Positions 20,292-29,885 of a stretch of 64,000 nucleotides of DNA are shown here, one piece after another. Position numbers and translations under genes: made by a program. The notes below the pieces were generated by a model, which did not search any database, had not been told where the DNA came from, and worked only from the letters and a program-made list of their open reading frames with translations. The stretch comes from Candidatus Kapaibacterium sp. (GTDB lineage: Bacteria; Bacteroidota; Ignavibacteria; Kapaibacteriales; UBA7675), in assembly GCA_028284775.1 (NCBI GenBank), contig JANQRB010000025.1, forward strand, positions 62,001 to 126,000, given 5' to 3'. Each line of letters starts with the position of its first letter. The stretch's first letter is position 1.

Positions 20292-20346
20292 AAGTATTCT
20301 GTTCTTCGTTTTCGAAGTTTGGCCCTTTCGCTTTCCGGCTAAGGGC

Positions 20347-21111
20347 TCATTGCAGCGCTTCACGTTTTACTCCCTCGCGCATATCGATCACTTCGTAGCC
20401 TTCGAAGGCCGCCGAGGGACCACCGTCTGCTCGCAGCAGGAATTCCTGTAGCGGTTTCAGCCTGGCTGCAACGGCGCTCCCCGGCTCAATTTCCCGGAAT
20501 TCCAGATGTAGTTTTCGTACCGGCAGTCCCGACAGATACTCCGCGCTCAAGTGCAGCAGGCGGACTTCCGTCCCGACATATCGCAAGGTGAAGCTCTTAA
20601 CTCCCAGACGTTGACGATCGGCCGCCAACAGCTTAAGCTTAATCTCTTGCTGACCGTCCGCCTGAATAAGCCGGCAGCTCTGCAGCGCGCCGCAGTGCAG
20701 GAGCGAGTCCAGGGCACGCAGCGGCAGATAGCGCGGCGGCCAGACGCTGTTGGCCACTCCCGGGGCGCCGGCGCGCAGATACATGCTTTTTCGCGCGGGT
20801 CGCAGCAGCGCCGTCAGTCCCTTATCCAGGAAATAGTCAATGATCCCCGTACGATAGCGCAGTTGGTCCTTCGATCGCAGCAGGCTGTGCTCGGCGCTCT
20901 CGCTGCGCCCGTCAATCTCGCAATGCTGGCGAAAGCTCAGTCGATGGACAGTGCCCTCGCGCGGCGGCACGGTGAGCAGCAGCAAGGGATGCAGCGCCTT
21001 GCGCGCGAGGCTGCGGCAGTCTTCCGGCCCGTCAGAGGCTAATCCTGCTCCACTGAGGCCGCTCGCCGAAAGCAGCATGAGGGTTAAGAAGAATCGGGAA
21101 CAAATTTTCAC
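20347..21111 (-). CDS. Small exported protein of unknown function, between two giant genes
   Basis: A 254-aa protein with a clear signal peptide (MKICSRFFLTLMLLSASGLSGAG), so probably periplasmic or outer-membrane facing. I do not recognise the family. The mature part has four Cys (about 32, 64, 140, 146) that could form two disulfides, and a mixed alpha/beta pattern with many Arg and Leu; it loosely resembles LolA-like envelope folds but has no diagnostic motif. The GTG start overlaps the stop of the 2684-aa giant by 4 nt (GTGA), so the two are translationally coupled and probably made in step. The SBBP propeller gene follows 55 nt later. The tight coupling suggests a role in folding, export or assembly of the giant protein upstream; this is inference only. 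Confidence 0.75.
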   Translation of the reverse strand: MKICSRFFLTLMLLSASGLSGAGLASDGPEDCRSLARKALHPLLLLTVPPREGTVHRLSFRQHCEIDGRSESAEHSLLRSKDQLRYRTGIIDYFLDKGLTALLRPARKSMYLRAGAPGVANSVWPPRYLPLRALDSLLHCGALQSCRLIQADGQQEIKLKLLAADRQRLGVKSFTLRYVGTEVRLLHLSAEYLSGLPVRKLHLEFREIEPGSAVAARLKPLQEFLLRADGGPSAAFEGYEVIDMREGVKREALQ

Positions 21112-24100
21112 TGTTTGCCCCTCGCCTTTTGCACGGAAGTGTTAATCTCTTGTTTAAGTCTATTTTTGACGGCACCTTTGAGTCCGGAGCCGGCGGAATC
21201 AGGGCCGCGTAACAGATTGCTATCGGCTAAGCCCGGCTTGCGGAAGTTCGGCAGCTCGAGCTCGACGCTGTCCGGCAGTTGCACGCTTTGTTTGTCGGGG
21301 CTCAATTGAATGTTTAACAAATCGAAGCGATTCGGCGCGGCGCCGCTCTTCACACCCGGCAGCAGCTGTCCCGCATTGGTCGCGCCAGTGCCCGGCTGAA
21401 CCAGCGAGGTGCCGATATTCGGATCGTCATCTTCATCGTTAAAGGGATCAAAGGGTGATTCAATAGGATCCCATGTATAAGCTTTATGGCGATCGCTGAG
21501 CGGCACGTGGTAGTGTTTTTCGGTCAGGGTTTTGATGCCGCGTTCGGTCTCGCGCATCCGCCGCACAAGCCGGCCTTCGGCATTGTAGCGGTAGAGCGTA
21601 CTGAAATGTTGATCGTCCAGGCTTGCCAGCAAGAGCAGCCTGTCCTTGTCATAGACATAACAGGTCATCGAGGCGTCTTCGGGCTGTACGCGCAGATCGT
21701 CGATCCGAAGGTTGTATGCCGCCGTGTTTTCGATGGTCAGGTCAAAGCTGGTCGGCCCCGCTCCCCCGACGCCGAACTCACCTCCGGCGATGTGGGCCTG
21801 CAGCAGCGCCCATTCGCCGCTGCGCGCGATTTGGACGAAGTTGTAGTTCGTAGCGCCGCCAGTGACAACGCAGCGCAAGGGCGGTGTAAGGGCGCTTTCA
21901 TCGTAGCGCGGCTCGCCCACGCGCATCCAGACGTCGACGGTCCAACCCCTGCTGTCGCCGTCGGCATCCCGCAGCACCGGAATGTCTTCATACTTCGGTC
22001 CGGCGGTATTGTGCATGATTTTCAGCGAATGTCTGCCCGTGTGCACGTAGTCATCGACGATGAGTTGTGGATCCACCGCGAGACCGTCTTCCGCGAAGTT
22101 GCCCGGATAAACATTTTCAAAGCTCTCGAACTTCAGCGCATCATAGGGCGCATTCCGGCCCGTCAGATAGGGCATCATATTCCGGTAGCCGAATTTGGCG
22201 GCGCTGTAAATACCCAGAGCATCGACTTCTTCGAGTGCCGCGCCATCGGGCGAATACCTGGTGACGGCGCTCACTTCCAGCCAGTCGTTAGCCGCGGCGG
22301 GCGATGCGGCTCGCCAATCGAAAAACTCGAAGTTATGGAATACGCCGGCATCGTTGTGAACTTTGCGATCCTGAGGTTGTGCCAGCGGCGTCCAGGTCGG
22401 ATCATAGTTGTTAACAAGGGCTCCGCCTACTACCTGCGTATCGTAAGTGTAGGCCGCTTTGAGACGCCACTTGCCGCGCTCCCCTGTCTCGTAAATGTTG
22501 GCGCCGGCCGGCGTGATGCCGCTGATGGTCTGACCACTGTAATTCCAGTCGTCGCTGTAGCTTGTCGCCGAAGCCGAGAGGACACTACGGACGAAAGCGC
22601 CGCCGAGGATGGCGTCAGTGTCCGGACAAAAGTTCCAGACCAGGGCGCTGCCGTCGTCTGCCACATCCACCGGGCAGCATTCTTCGGCGCCGCGATAGAG
22701 CTTCAGATTGCCGTCCTCGTCCAGCAGAAAGCGCATGGCGTCGGGCGGAATTGTCGCCGAAACGAAGTTCTTCGTCCAGCGGTCGTAGCGACTGCTCTGC
22801 AAAATATTATCGGCCGGGCAGGGATTGCCGATAGTGGAGCTGAAGTAGGGCGTCTGCGTCTCGACAACTTCGAGAAAGGCAAAACGGATGTCGTCGTAGC
22901 GATAGGGCTGGCCGGGCGGCGGCGTGGGCGCGTAATCGTTAAACAACAGATAGCCGTCGATGTCCTGCGAAAAAGCGCCCATGGCTGAAGTGAAAAAGCC
23001 CGGCGCGACTACCGCTTCGACACATTTCAAGGGAGCCGGCACATTGCTGGACCAGGGAAAGTTCGCCAGCATAAGATTCGACAGGCTGTTGCCCTGCGCC
23101 CAGGATTCCAGGATCGTGTCCTCGCCGAGCAGCAGCCGCAGCGAAGACAGATAGGGCGTGCCGACGCCGTCGTGACGCAGCGCCGTGGGTCCCTCGCGAT
23201 CGTAGTTGTCGTCATCTGTCGGCACGAGGCTCATCGCCAGAATCAGTCCTTCGACCGGCTCACCCTCGCCGTTCATTATTTTGGCGAAGTTCGACGCGGG
23301 AAGTAGATCGATAGCGTTGTTAATCGCTTCCTGGATGGCGCGCAGGGCGGCGCGCCGATATTGTTTGTCATCAAAACTGACGACCGGGCAGCTCTGAACG
23401 ATCGTCTGATCGGCGCTCGATACTATATTGCCGTCAACGACGTGGCCCCAGAATTGATTGAGCAGGCCGTTAAGCGTCGACACCAGCGGATGGCTGCCCT
23501 GCACCTGCGTGTTAACAGTACGACCGCGGCCGATCTCAATCAGCACTTCATTCTCATTCACCGTGATATCGATCGCTTCGTCCGGCGGCAGCGCCATGCA
23601 CTGCGGCGGCGGCATAATATCGGGATCGAGAATAAATTGCAGCCCGGCCGGAAGCTCGGAGCCGAGTATCGAACCGCCCCCCGCGCGCAGCAATTTGTTA
23701 AGCTGATCCACGAATTGCTGCCGGCGCCTTAACTCCTCCGGCAGCACAAAGCCGGGATTGCCACCATAGCTCGTCAGGCTGCCCGCCGACAGACCGAGTT
23801 GATTTGTCCGGCCGCTACGAACAATGGAAAAGGTCACAACTTCACCGAGCATGGCGGGGTCATGCGCCGCTGAGTAATAGGTGGGCAGCAGGTCGATGCG
23901 CTGGCCGCTGAGTTTCTCCACGTGAAAGACGCCGAGGATGTCGCCGCTGCCGACATGGACGACTTCCAGCAGGTCGCCGGGACCGACCTTGTCCAGGAAG
24001 AGGCAGCGGCACTGGTCGCTGGCGGCATAAACGCCGATATACACGCCGTTGCCGTCTTTGCCGTAGGTCGTGGACAAATTACAAAGGGTGTTGGAGCGGA

Positions 24101-27100
24101 GGATTAGACGCTCATTGTCCGCTTTCTGGCTCATGGCGTCGTACTGCTGAGCCGCCGGCAGGGATGCCGTATAGTAGGAGCCGTCGTGATCCGGCAAATT
24201 GTTGGTCACCAGGGGCGTCAGGCCGTCATATCCGTCGCGTGTCCGGCTTATGACGGGAGCGCCCGAGCGCGGGTCAAAGGCCAGGTTTTCCGTTATTTTG
24301 TGAATTTCATTCGTCTTGGTTTCGATGCTCTTGACGATGGCCGGATATCGAACGACTTTGCTCGTTACGTGTGTGCGTAGCTCGGCTTCATTGTAATTGG
24401 CCTCGGGAAAGAGACTGAATGTTGGCGTGGCCGTGGGCGGATTGCCTTTCTGACTGACGCCGATATCCATCTCCAGTCTGCCGTCGACCGTGATGTCCGT
24501 TATCGATTTGCCGGCCATCACAACTTCCATTTCCTTGCCCGGGTAACTTTCGCGCAGCGCTCGGTGTACGCCGTCAAAGAGTTGTATCTTGTCGCCGGGC
24601 TGAAAGTAGCTGTAGTTAATTTGCGTCGATGGGCTCCAGTCGGCAGTTTCAGGGGGATTTTCATCGAGAAAATCGGCCCAGGAGCCGGCATAGGTTGATA
24701 CCTGCGCGGGCTGACCGCTGATATCGAATAGCACAAAGCTATAGCCCTGCGTCACGCTCTCATGGTCCACAATGGCGCCGCCAAAATGCGTGAAGACGGG
24801 CAGCGGCTGCCACTGCTTGCGATTGGGCTGCGTGTAGCTCGTGTGGCGCGCAAGAGGCCAGTCCCGGCTGGTGTGAAAGTCCATCACGGTGAAACCGCTG
24901 GTAGTCTGTCCCGGCCTTGCGCTCCCCGTCTGCGCCCGTTCCGGATTGTGAATGTCAGTAACGATTACCCTTGAATAGCCCACCGAGGGCGCCGGCAGCA
25001 GATATTCGCCCAGCGGTCCCTCGATCTGCCACTTGCTATTGCCCGAGAGGACATTCCGCCAGAAACCCGTCAGCGCGCGCTGCTTCTGCATGGGCCGCAG
25101 CAGGGCGTTTTCCTCGCGGATGGAGCGCGGTTCGTTGGCCGCCACGCCGCTGCTGATGCGCAGACCGTTTTCAATCGTTTCATAATGATATTCACGACCG
25201 TAGAGAGCGCTTTCCTCGCTCAGCATGCCCTGTTCGTCCGTCATTCCCCGGTCATAGAGCAGCAGGTGCTTCACCCGCACGCCGCCGCCCAGCTTGCGCC
25301 GCAGCAGCGGTAAACGCAAGTATGAAAATGCGTTCGACATTTCACCGCATTCCGGATCCGCGAATACATTCGCGCCAATTGAAAGGAGATCTTCAACCAA
25401 TCCCGGAATGTCGTCCTGCGCACTTGTCAGAAGGCCGTTAATCTTATTGTTAAACAGCGCCGCAAAATGACCGCCGGACTCCGTAAATACACCGCGCATG
25501 TGTGTTTTCAGAAACTCATCGCAGATTGTTCGCGGGATCGTGAAATCTTCGTTAGGAGTGCCGAGCTCAAGAAAAAGCCCATCGTTATCTATATCGACGT
25601 TGTCAACATAAGCATAGCCGCTGATGTATTCAGCTTCGCCATTGTTGCGATCCAGGTTCGCGGCGGCGCCGTTATTAAGCGCATACAGCAATTTGAAGTA
25701 AACTCGTTCGCGCGCCTGATTGTAGCCCGGCGAAATGGAGAAGTAGTCACGCAGAAACTCCCTGTAAAGGTGCAGCTCCCGGTTGTTGGCCTGGTTGGTA
25801 AAGGGAGCGCTCATCGGGATACCGAGGTCGCCCGCCACATCCACGTACATTCGCGTGTCGCTGTCGTTCGGGCTGTTGACCATTCCAACCATGGCGGTGG
25901 CGCGGCGGTCCTGAACGTAACTGTAGTCGTTCTGTTCGTAGTGCACGTGGATTTCGCCGCCCGAAGGCAGGCCGATCCATTTCAGATGCCAAGCGGCAGG
26001 GTCGAAATCTGCGTTCGGCGTCTGGTCCAGCCAGTTGCGCATTTCCCTGTGACGGATCGCGCCATCCATGCGATAGTAACCCCAGGGATCGGTATTGGCG
26101 GCATGGTATTGAGGATTTTGCGGATCGAATTCATTAATATCGTAAAAGTCGTTTTTCTTGTATTCATCAACACAGTCAAAGAGATCGGCATACTTAGAGG
26201 AAGATTCCGGAGGTAACTCCAAATCAAGCACGTTACGATAATGATAGCCGAAAGTGTAAGGGGCAATTCGGGCGTTGACAATGCCGGCGTGTTCAAACCA
26301 GACCTTGCGAAGCGTTAACTTGCCCCTGCGGCGGACAAAGGCGATGTCGCCTCCGACGACTTCCGTTACGGTGCTGGCATTCGGCAGATCGTCCGGCACA
26401 AGCTCATGAAAGGGTTCGGGCTCCTCGGGATCCAGATGGTAACCGTTATCCATTCGGTTGACATATTCGAAATGGACTGTCTTCACGAGCGATTCCGCAT
26501 TGCCGTCGGCGTCTTTGGCAAAAAGCTCGACGCGTTCCAGCACTTCGGATTTGTTAAGCGCTTCACCCTGCGCGTTGCGAATCGTAGCGTCGGGACCATC
26601 GTTGGAGGTATCGAATTTGTTTTTAGCGGCCGTGGCGTTGAGGCTGGATAGCGCGCTTCTTTCGTTCTGCAGCGCTTCGAAGGCGTCGCCGCGTTCGAGG
26701 CCCGAACCCTGCAGCACAATCTCATTGGCCGCACCGACAGTCAGATCGCTATGATTCGTAACGAAATAGGCAATATGCGAACGCGTTTCGATCGACTCCA
26801 GGAAGTACACTTCTTTTTGTCCGCGCGACACCTGCCCTACGTCGTCGCGGCCGTCGCTCAGCGTGCCGCGTTCGTACAGCATTCCGCTGTAGGGTACGCG
26901 CCACTGATACCAGTATTTGTCATCCGCGCCGCTCTTGTTGCTGAGATGATTCAGGGCATCCGCGGAATAGTCGTTCTGTACATAGGGCAGCATAGCGTAT
27001 CGATAGTTAAACTTAACATAGCCGCCAAAATCATCGGGCGTCGGTCCGTCGTTCGTGCGGTCGAGGTAGTCCGGCGTGGTAATTTCCGTCAGCAGATAGG

Positions 27101-29162
27101 AATTGGCATAGGGCGTCGGCCTTTCTTCCCCGGATAATACAGGAGCGTTAGCTTCCTGCGTAACGTCGCCTTGATCATTGGGTAAGTCCTTGACCGAGAA
27201 TAGGTTGTCGCTGTCGGTGTCATCTTCGGACCCGGCCATGTTCAGGCCGAATTGCAGCGTAGACTCCTTGCGTGAGTATACCGGCAGACCGTAGACATAG
27301 CGCGCGCCGTCGGGCTTGCAGACGGCGATTTCACCGATCGAGCGCAAGAAGTTTTTTTCCTCGCCGCTGAGGTTGTCGAAGTTGTCTTCGTAGTAGCGGA
27401 GGAAGTAGTCGCGCGAGGTCTGATCTTTGTTAAACGAGCGATAGTATATTTTTTGTCCGCCGCTTTGCTGGTGAACGAGCATCTCTTCCAGCGTTGAATA
27501 GGCTATATGCGACGACCTTCCGCTGCGCTCGCCTTCATTCAGCGAAGCGAAAACCTTGTTGGTGGACATGCTGAAGCTTGCATTATTCACCAAGCCGCCG
27601 ATTGCATCAACTTCGGTGTTGTTGCTGACGGCAACGGCTTTGTCGTCCTGCGCGAACTCCACGCTGCCGCCACGGTCGCCGATAAAGCGAAAGAAATAGG
27701 GTTCGCCGTCGCTGCCGGCGGCATTCTCGTCGATCGTCCGAAAGTGATGCGGCATCGAAGCGGTTGCATTCTGCAAGCCTTCGACAACACTATGGCTGTA
27801 TCCCATTCCGACGTGAACGCCTGAACCGGTATTGGTGCCTTCGCTGCCGCCGGCGGGACCTCCGCTTTCTTCTTCGCCATCTTTGCCGGGCGCGTTAAAT
27901 GTCATGCCCAATTGTTGGATCGTGCTGCCATTGTATACACGGTTGGGACGGTACTGGCCGGGCTGCCGATGGTGCAGTCGAAAACCGCCGATCATTCCTT
28001 CGCCGGTGGCAATGAAGTTGTCGGCATTGCTGTGTGGAATAGCCAGAAAGTGGTCGCGGCGCGTGTAGGGCAGCTCCTTTTCCAGCGAATAGTCCATAAG
28101 CGTGTTGGCATCTAGCGCATCGCCGGAATACATATAGCCATAGGCGTCACGGTTGATCTGCTCGTAGTTAATCTGATTCGTGTAATTGCCGAAGATTCCG
28201 CCTTCATACCCATCAGGTAAAAAACTGCTTTTGCCGCCCTTGGTATTAAGGACGCCGACTTTAACGTTGAAAGAGTAGCCGTAACTCGGCTTGTAGGCTA
28301 CGGTACGCACCGGGTCGGAGGCCAGCGCCAGGCCGTAGCGCGCCGTCGTCATCAGCAGCGAGTTTGATGCCTGATAGAGTCCCAGCGATTTCAAACCCTT
28401 CACAAAAGACTTTTTGCCGACTTCGCGAAATCCTTCGAGATAATAGCCCGGGTTGAGCCGGTAGGAAAACCCAAAGCCCTTGTCTGCCGAGAGCGAAGTG
28501 CCGAGGCTGGCGAGCCCCTTGATATAGGCTGAAATTCCGACGTCGAAACCGAATCCCTTGTAGCTATTGTAACGCAGGGTCAGCGAGGCTGAAAGATTCG
28601 GATTGTACTCATTGCTGCTGGCGCCATTCTTGGGCAGGCCGTTAACCTTGCCTGAACTAACATCGCTCTGGCCCGCCATTGCATCCTGCGCCGGTTTATT
28701 ATTGGCGTCGGGTTTATCCGCGCTGAAAAACTCATAGGAAGCGTGTGCGCCGACGCTAATGGTCTGGTGGGAGTGCGTCCGGGTCCAATACCGAACATCG
28801 GCGGCGTAATGATCATCCGGAAAACCGGCGATGGGCCGCGAGATCGCGCCGGGGTTGAGCGTCCAGCCGTAGCCGACCCAGGAGGCTTCCTGCTCGGGCG
28901 TAAGACCGCTGTGATAGGACAGCGAAATCGGATAGCCCGCGCCGTTAGGCCCTGGAATGTTAATTAGGGGAAGGTTGTAGGTGAAGGAGCCGCTGAACTC
29001 GTTGACCATACTTGTCGTGGCCACCGGCTCGAAACTGCTGAACTCGGGTTGGGCCGGACCGCCCGTCAGCGCCGGGGCCGCGATCGGTGCGACAAATTGC
29101 AGGACGAGACTAAGGCCGCTCAGCAGTGCGAGAGTTTTTAGGATGTTCGTTTGTCGTTGCAT
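21108..29162 (-). CDS. Giant SpvB/Tc-like YD-type exported protein
   Basis: A 2684-aa protein, the largest in the window. A signal peptide (1-32) leads into an N-terminal block typical of Bacteroidota Tc/RHS-like giants: FSGSFTYNLPLINIPGPNG, YPISLSYHSG and WVGYGWTLNPGAISRP (about 55-110). A Gly-rich segment and long beta-rich stretches follow. A single YD-like repeat (YRYNAEGRLVRRM) appears only near residue 2560, and the protein ends in a Pro/Gly linker and a basic tail. It has no RHS core, no hypervariable tip and no T9SS domain, so it looks like the front half of a Tc/RHS shell, while the 9396-16352 gene carries the back half. ATG start at 29162, 54 nt after the lipoprotein-like gene; its end overlaps the next gene by 4 nt. 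Confidence 0.87.
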   Translation of the reverse strand: MQRQTNILKTLALLSGLSLVLQFVAPIAAPALTGGPAQPEFSSFEPVATTSMVNEFSGSFTYNLPLINIPGPNGAGYPISLSYHSGLTPEQEASWVGYGWTLNPGAISRPIAGFPDDHYAADVRYWTRTHSHQTISVGAHASYEFFSADKPDANNKPAQDAMAGQSDVSSGKVNGLPKNGASSNEYNPNLSASLTLRYNSYKGFGFDVGISAYIKGLASLGTSLSADKGFGFSYRLNPGYYLEGFREVGKKSFVKGLKSLGLYQASNSLLMTTARYGLALASDPVRTVAYKPSYGYSFNVKVGVLNTKGGKSSFLPDGYEGGIFGNYTNQINYEQINRDAYGYMYSGDALDANTLMDYSLEKELPYTRRDHFLAIPHSNADNFIATGEGMIGGFRLHHRQPGQYRPNRVYNGSTIQQLGMTFNAPGKDGEEESGGPAGGSEGTNTGSGVHVGMGYSHSVVEGLQNATASMPHHFRTIDENAAGSDGEPYFFRFIGDRGGSVEFAQDDKAVAVSNNTEVDAIGGLVNNASFSMSTNKVFASLNEGERSGRSSHIAYSTLEEMLVHQQSGGQKIYYRSFNKDQTSRDYFLRYYEDNFDNLSGEEKNFLRSIGEIAVCKPDGARYVYGLPVYSRKESTLQFGLNMAGSEDDTDSDNLFSVKDLPNDQGDVTQEANAPVLSGEERPTPYANSYLLTEITTPDYLDRTNDGPTPDDFGGYVKFNYRYAMLPYVQNDYSADALNHLSNKSGADDKYWYQWRVPYSGMLYERGTLSDGRDDVGQVSRGQKEVYFLESIETRSHIAYFVTNHSDLTVGAANEIVLQGSGLERGDAFEALQNERSALSSLNATAAKNKFDTSNDGPDATIRNAQGEALNKSEVLERVELFAKDADGNAESLVKTVHFEYVNRMDNGYHLDPEEPEPFHELVPDDLPNASTVTEVVGGDIAFVRRRGKLTLRKVWFEHAGIVNARIAPYTFGYHYRNVLDLELPPESSSKYADLFDCVDEYKKNDFYDINEFDPQNPQYHAANTDPWGYYRMDGAIRHREMRNWLDQTPNADFDPAAWHLKWIGLPSGGEIHVHYEQNDYSYVQDRRATAMVGMVNSPNDSDTRMYVDVAGDLGIPMSAPFTNQANNRELHLYREFLRDYFSISPGYNQARERVYFKLLYALNNGAAANLDRNNGEAEYISGYAYVDNVDIDNDGLFLELGTPNEDFTIPRTICDEFLKTHMRGVFTESGGHFAALFNNKINGLLTSAQDDIPGLVEDLLSIGANVFADPECGEMSNAFSYLRLPLLRRKLGGGVRVKHLLLYDRGMTDEQGMLSEESALYGREYHYETIENGLRISSGVAANEPRSIREENALLRPMQKQRALTGFWRNVLSGNSKWQIEGPLGEYLLPAPSVGYSRVIVTDIHNPERAQTGSARPGQTTSGFTVMDFHTSRDWPLARHTSYTQPNRKQWQPLPVFTHFGGAIVDHESVTQGYSFVLFDISGQPAQVSTYAGSWADFLDENPPETADWSPSTQINYSYFQPGDKIQLFDGVHRALRESYPGKEMEVVMAGKSITDITVDGRLEMDIGVSQKGNPPTATPTFSLFPEANYNEAELRTHVTSKVVRYPAIVKSIETKTNEIHKITENLAFDPRSGAPVISRTRDGYDGLTPLVTNNLPDHDGSYYTASLPAAQQYDAMSQKADNERLILRSNTLCNLSTTYGKDGNGVYIGVYAASDQCRCLFLDKVGPGDLLEVVHVGSGDILGVFHVEKLSGQRIDLLPTYYSAAHDPAMLGEVVTFSIVRSGRTNQLGLSAGSLTSYGGNPGFVLPEELRRRQQFVDQLNKLLRAGGGSILGSELPAGLQFILDPDIMPPPQCMALPPDEAIDITVNENEVLIEIGRGRTVNTQVQGSHPLVSTLNGLLNQFWGHVVDGNIVSSADQTIVQSCPVVSFDDKQYRRAALRAIQEAINNAIDLLPASNFAKIMNGEGEPVEGLILAMSLVPTDDDNYDREGPTALRHDGVGTPYLSSLRLLLGEDTILESWAQGNSLSNLMLANFPWSSNVPAPLKCVEAVVAPGFFTSAMGAFSQDIDGYLLFNDYAPTPPPGQPYRYDDIRFAFLEVVETQTPYFSSTIGNPCPADNILQSSRYDRWTKNFVSATIPPDAMRFLLDEDGNLKLYRGAEECCPVDVADDGSALVWNFCPDTDAILGGAFVRSVLSASATSYSDDWNYSGQTISGITPAGANIYETGERGKWRLKAAYTYDTQVVGGALVNNYDPTWTPLAQPQDRKVHNDAGVFHNFEFFDWRAASPAAANDWLEVSAVTRYSPDGAALEEVDALGIYSAAKFGYRNMMPYLTGRNAPYDALKFESFENVYPGNFAEDGLAVDPQLIVDDYVHTGRHSLKIMHNTAGPKYEDIPVLRDADGDSRGWTVDVWMRVGEPRYDESALTPPLRCVVTGGATNYNFVQIARSGEWALLQAHIAGGEFGVGGAGPTSFDLTIENTAAYNLRIDDLRVQPEDASMTCYVYDKDRLLLLASLDDQHFSTLYRYNAEGRLVRRMRETERGIKTLTEKHYHVPLSDRHKAYTWDPIESPFDPFNDEDDDPNIGTSLVQPGTGATNAGQLLPGVKSGAAPNRFDLLNIQLSPDKQSVQLPDSVELELPNFRKPGLADSNLLRGPDSAGSGLKGAVKNRLKQEINTSVQKARGKQ

Positions 29163-29216
29163 GGTTAAATCACTCGGAAGAATAGATCAGCAGGTTCACG
29201 CTGCGGCGCAAGGCCG

Positions 29217-29885
29217 CTACATATCTTTTCGATGGAAGACAAAATGTTGCAGGCCCGTAGCAAAGAGCTCGTCCCGAAAGATGAAATCGAATGTCTCGGC
29301 TCGGCGGAACTCATTCTCTTCACGCTGCGGAGTAAAGACAAACAGAATCGTCCGACCTGGGTGCAATCCGTAAACATTTTCGAGGGTCGATAAGACCGGC
29401 CGGTACTCGATGTCGTTTACGATCAGCTTCACACGCTCTTCCATGCCGAAATTCATATTGTAGGAGCGCTCGCGATATTCGTCGTAGGAATCGAGGTCGC
29501 GCATCATCAGGTCCACCTCGTTGCCGCTCTGGCCCTCAGGCACGAGACTCAGAGCTATGTAGATATTGCGGGCGTAGATTGCCGTTAAACTGTCGATATA
29601 GGCTTGCGGCCGGCGCTCGCCGCGCAGATCCTGCGCCACAAGCTGCGAGGATGGCAGCATCCTGGCGCTAAGTCGCAGACCGTTCAGACTTTTGCTGATG
29701 GTCACGCCGCCGTCTGCCGCCTTGTCGAAGCCGGTCTCCCATGCTTCGCCCTCTGTCTCGCTTGCACAGGCCACGCAGAACACGAGCAAAACAAGAACTG
29801 TGTTAATGCTAACAGGTTTTTGCAAGCACAGCGATCCCCGTATGGATGGGGGAAGAAGTTTCCCTGTCCGGCCGCCGCGCTTCAT
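29217..29885 (-). CDS. Small lipoprotein-like envelope protein, function unknown
   Basis: A 222-aa exported protein. A basic leader of about 26 residues is followed by a hydrophobic stretch (NTVLVLLVFCVACASE) whose Cys (about 37 or 40) could be a lipidation site, though neither fits the lipobox perfectly. The mature part is acidic/basic mixed, with a helix around YIDSLTAIYARNIYIALSL and a beta-rich end (GRTILFVFTPQREEN, then FHRKDM). No family is recognised. Its start codon overlaps the stop of the OmpH-like gene by one base (TAATG) and the 2684-aa giant begins 54 nt downstream, so it belongs to the same transcription unit. An outer-membrane lipoprotein serving the giant protein is a reasonable guess; a more internal start would shorten the leader. 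Confidence 0.75.
   Translation of the reverse strand: MKRGGRTGKLLPPSIRGSLCLQKPVSINTVLVLLVFCVACASETEGEAWETGFDKAADGGVTISKSLNGLRLSARMLPSSQLVAQDLRGERRPQAYIDSLTAIYARNIYIALSLVPEGQSGNEVDLMMRDLDSYDEYRERSYNMNFGMEERVKLIVNDIEYRPVLSTLENVYGLHPGRTILFVFTPQREENEFRRAETFDFIFRDELFATGLQHFVFHRKDM

Noticed and set aside
21486..22988. 500-codon plus-strand frame inside the 2684-aa giant
   Set aside because: Antisense shadow of the giant gene, with no recognisable domain and no start site.
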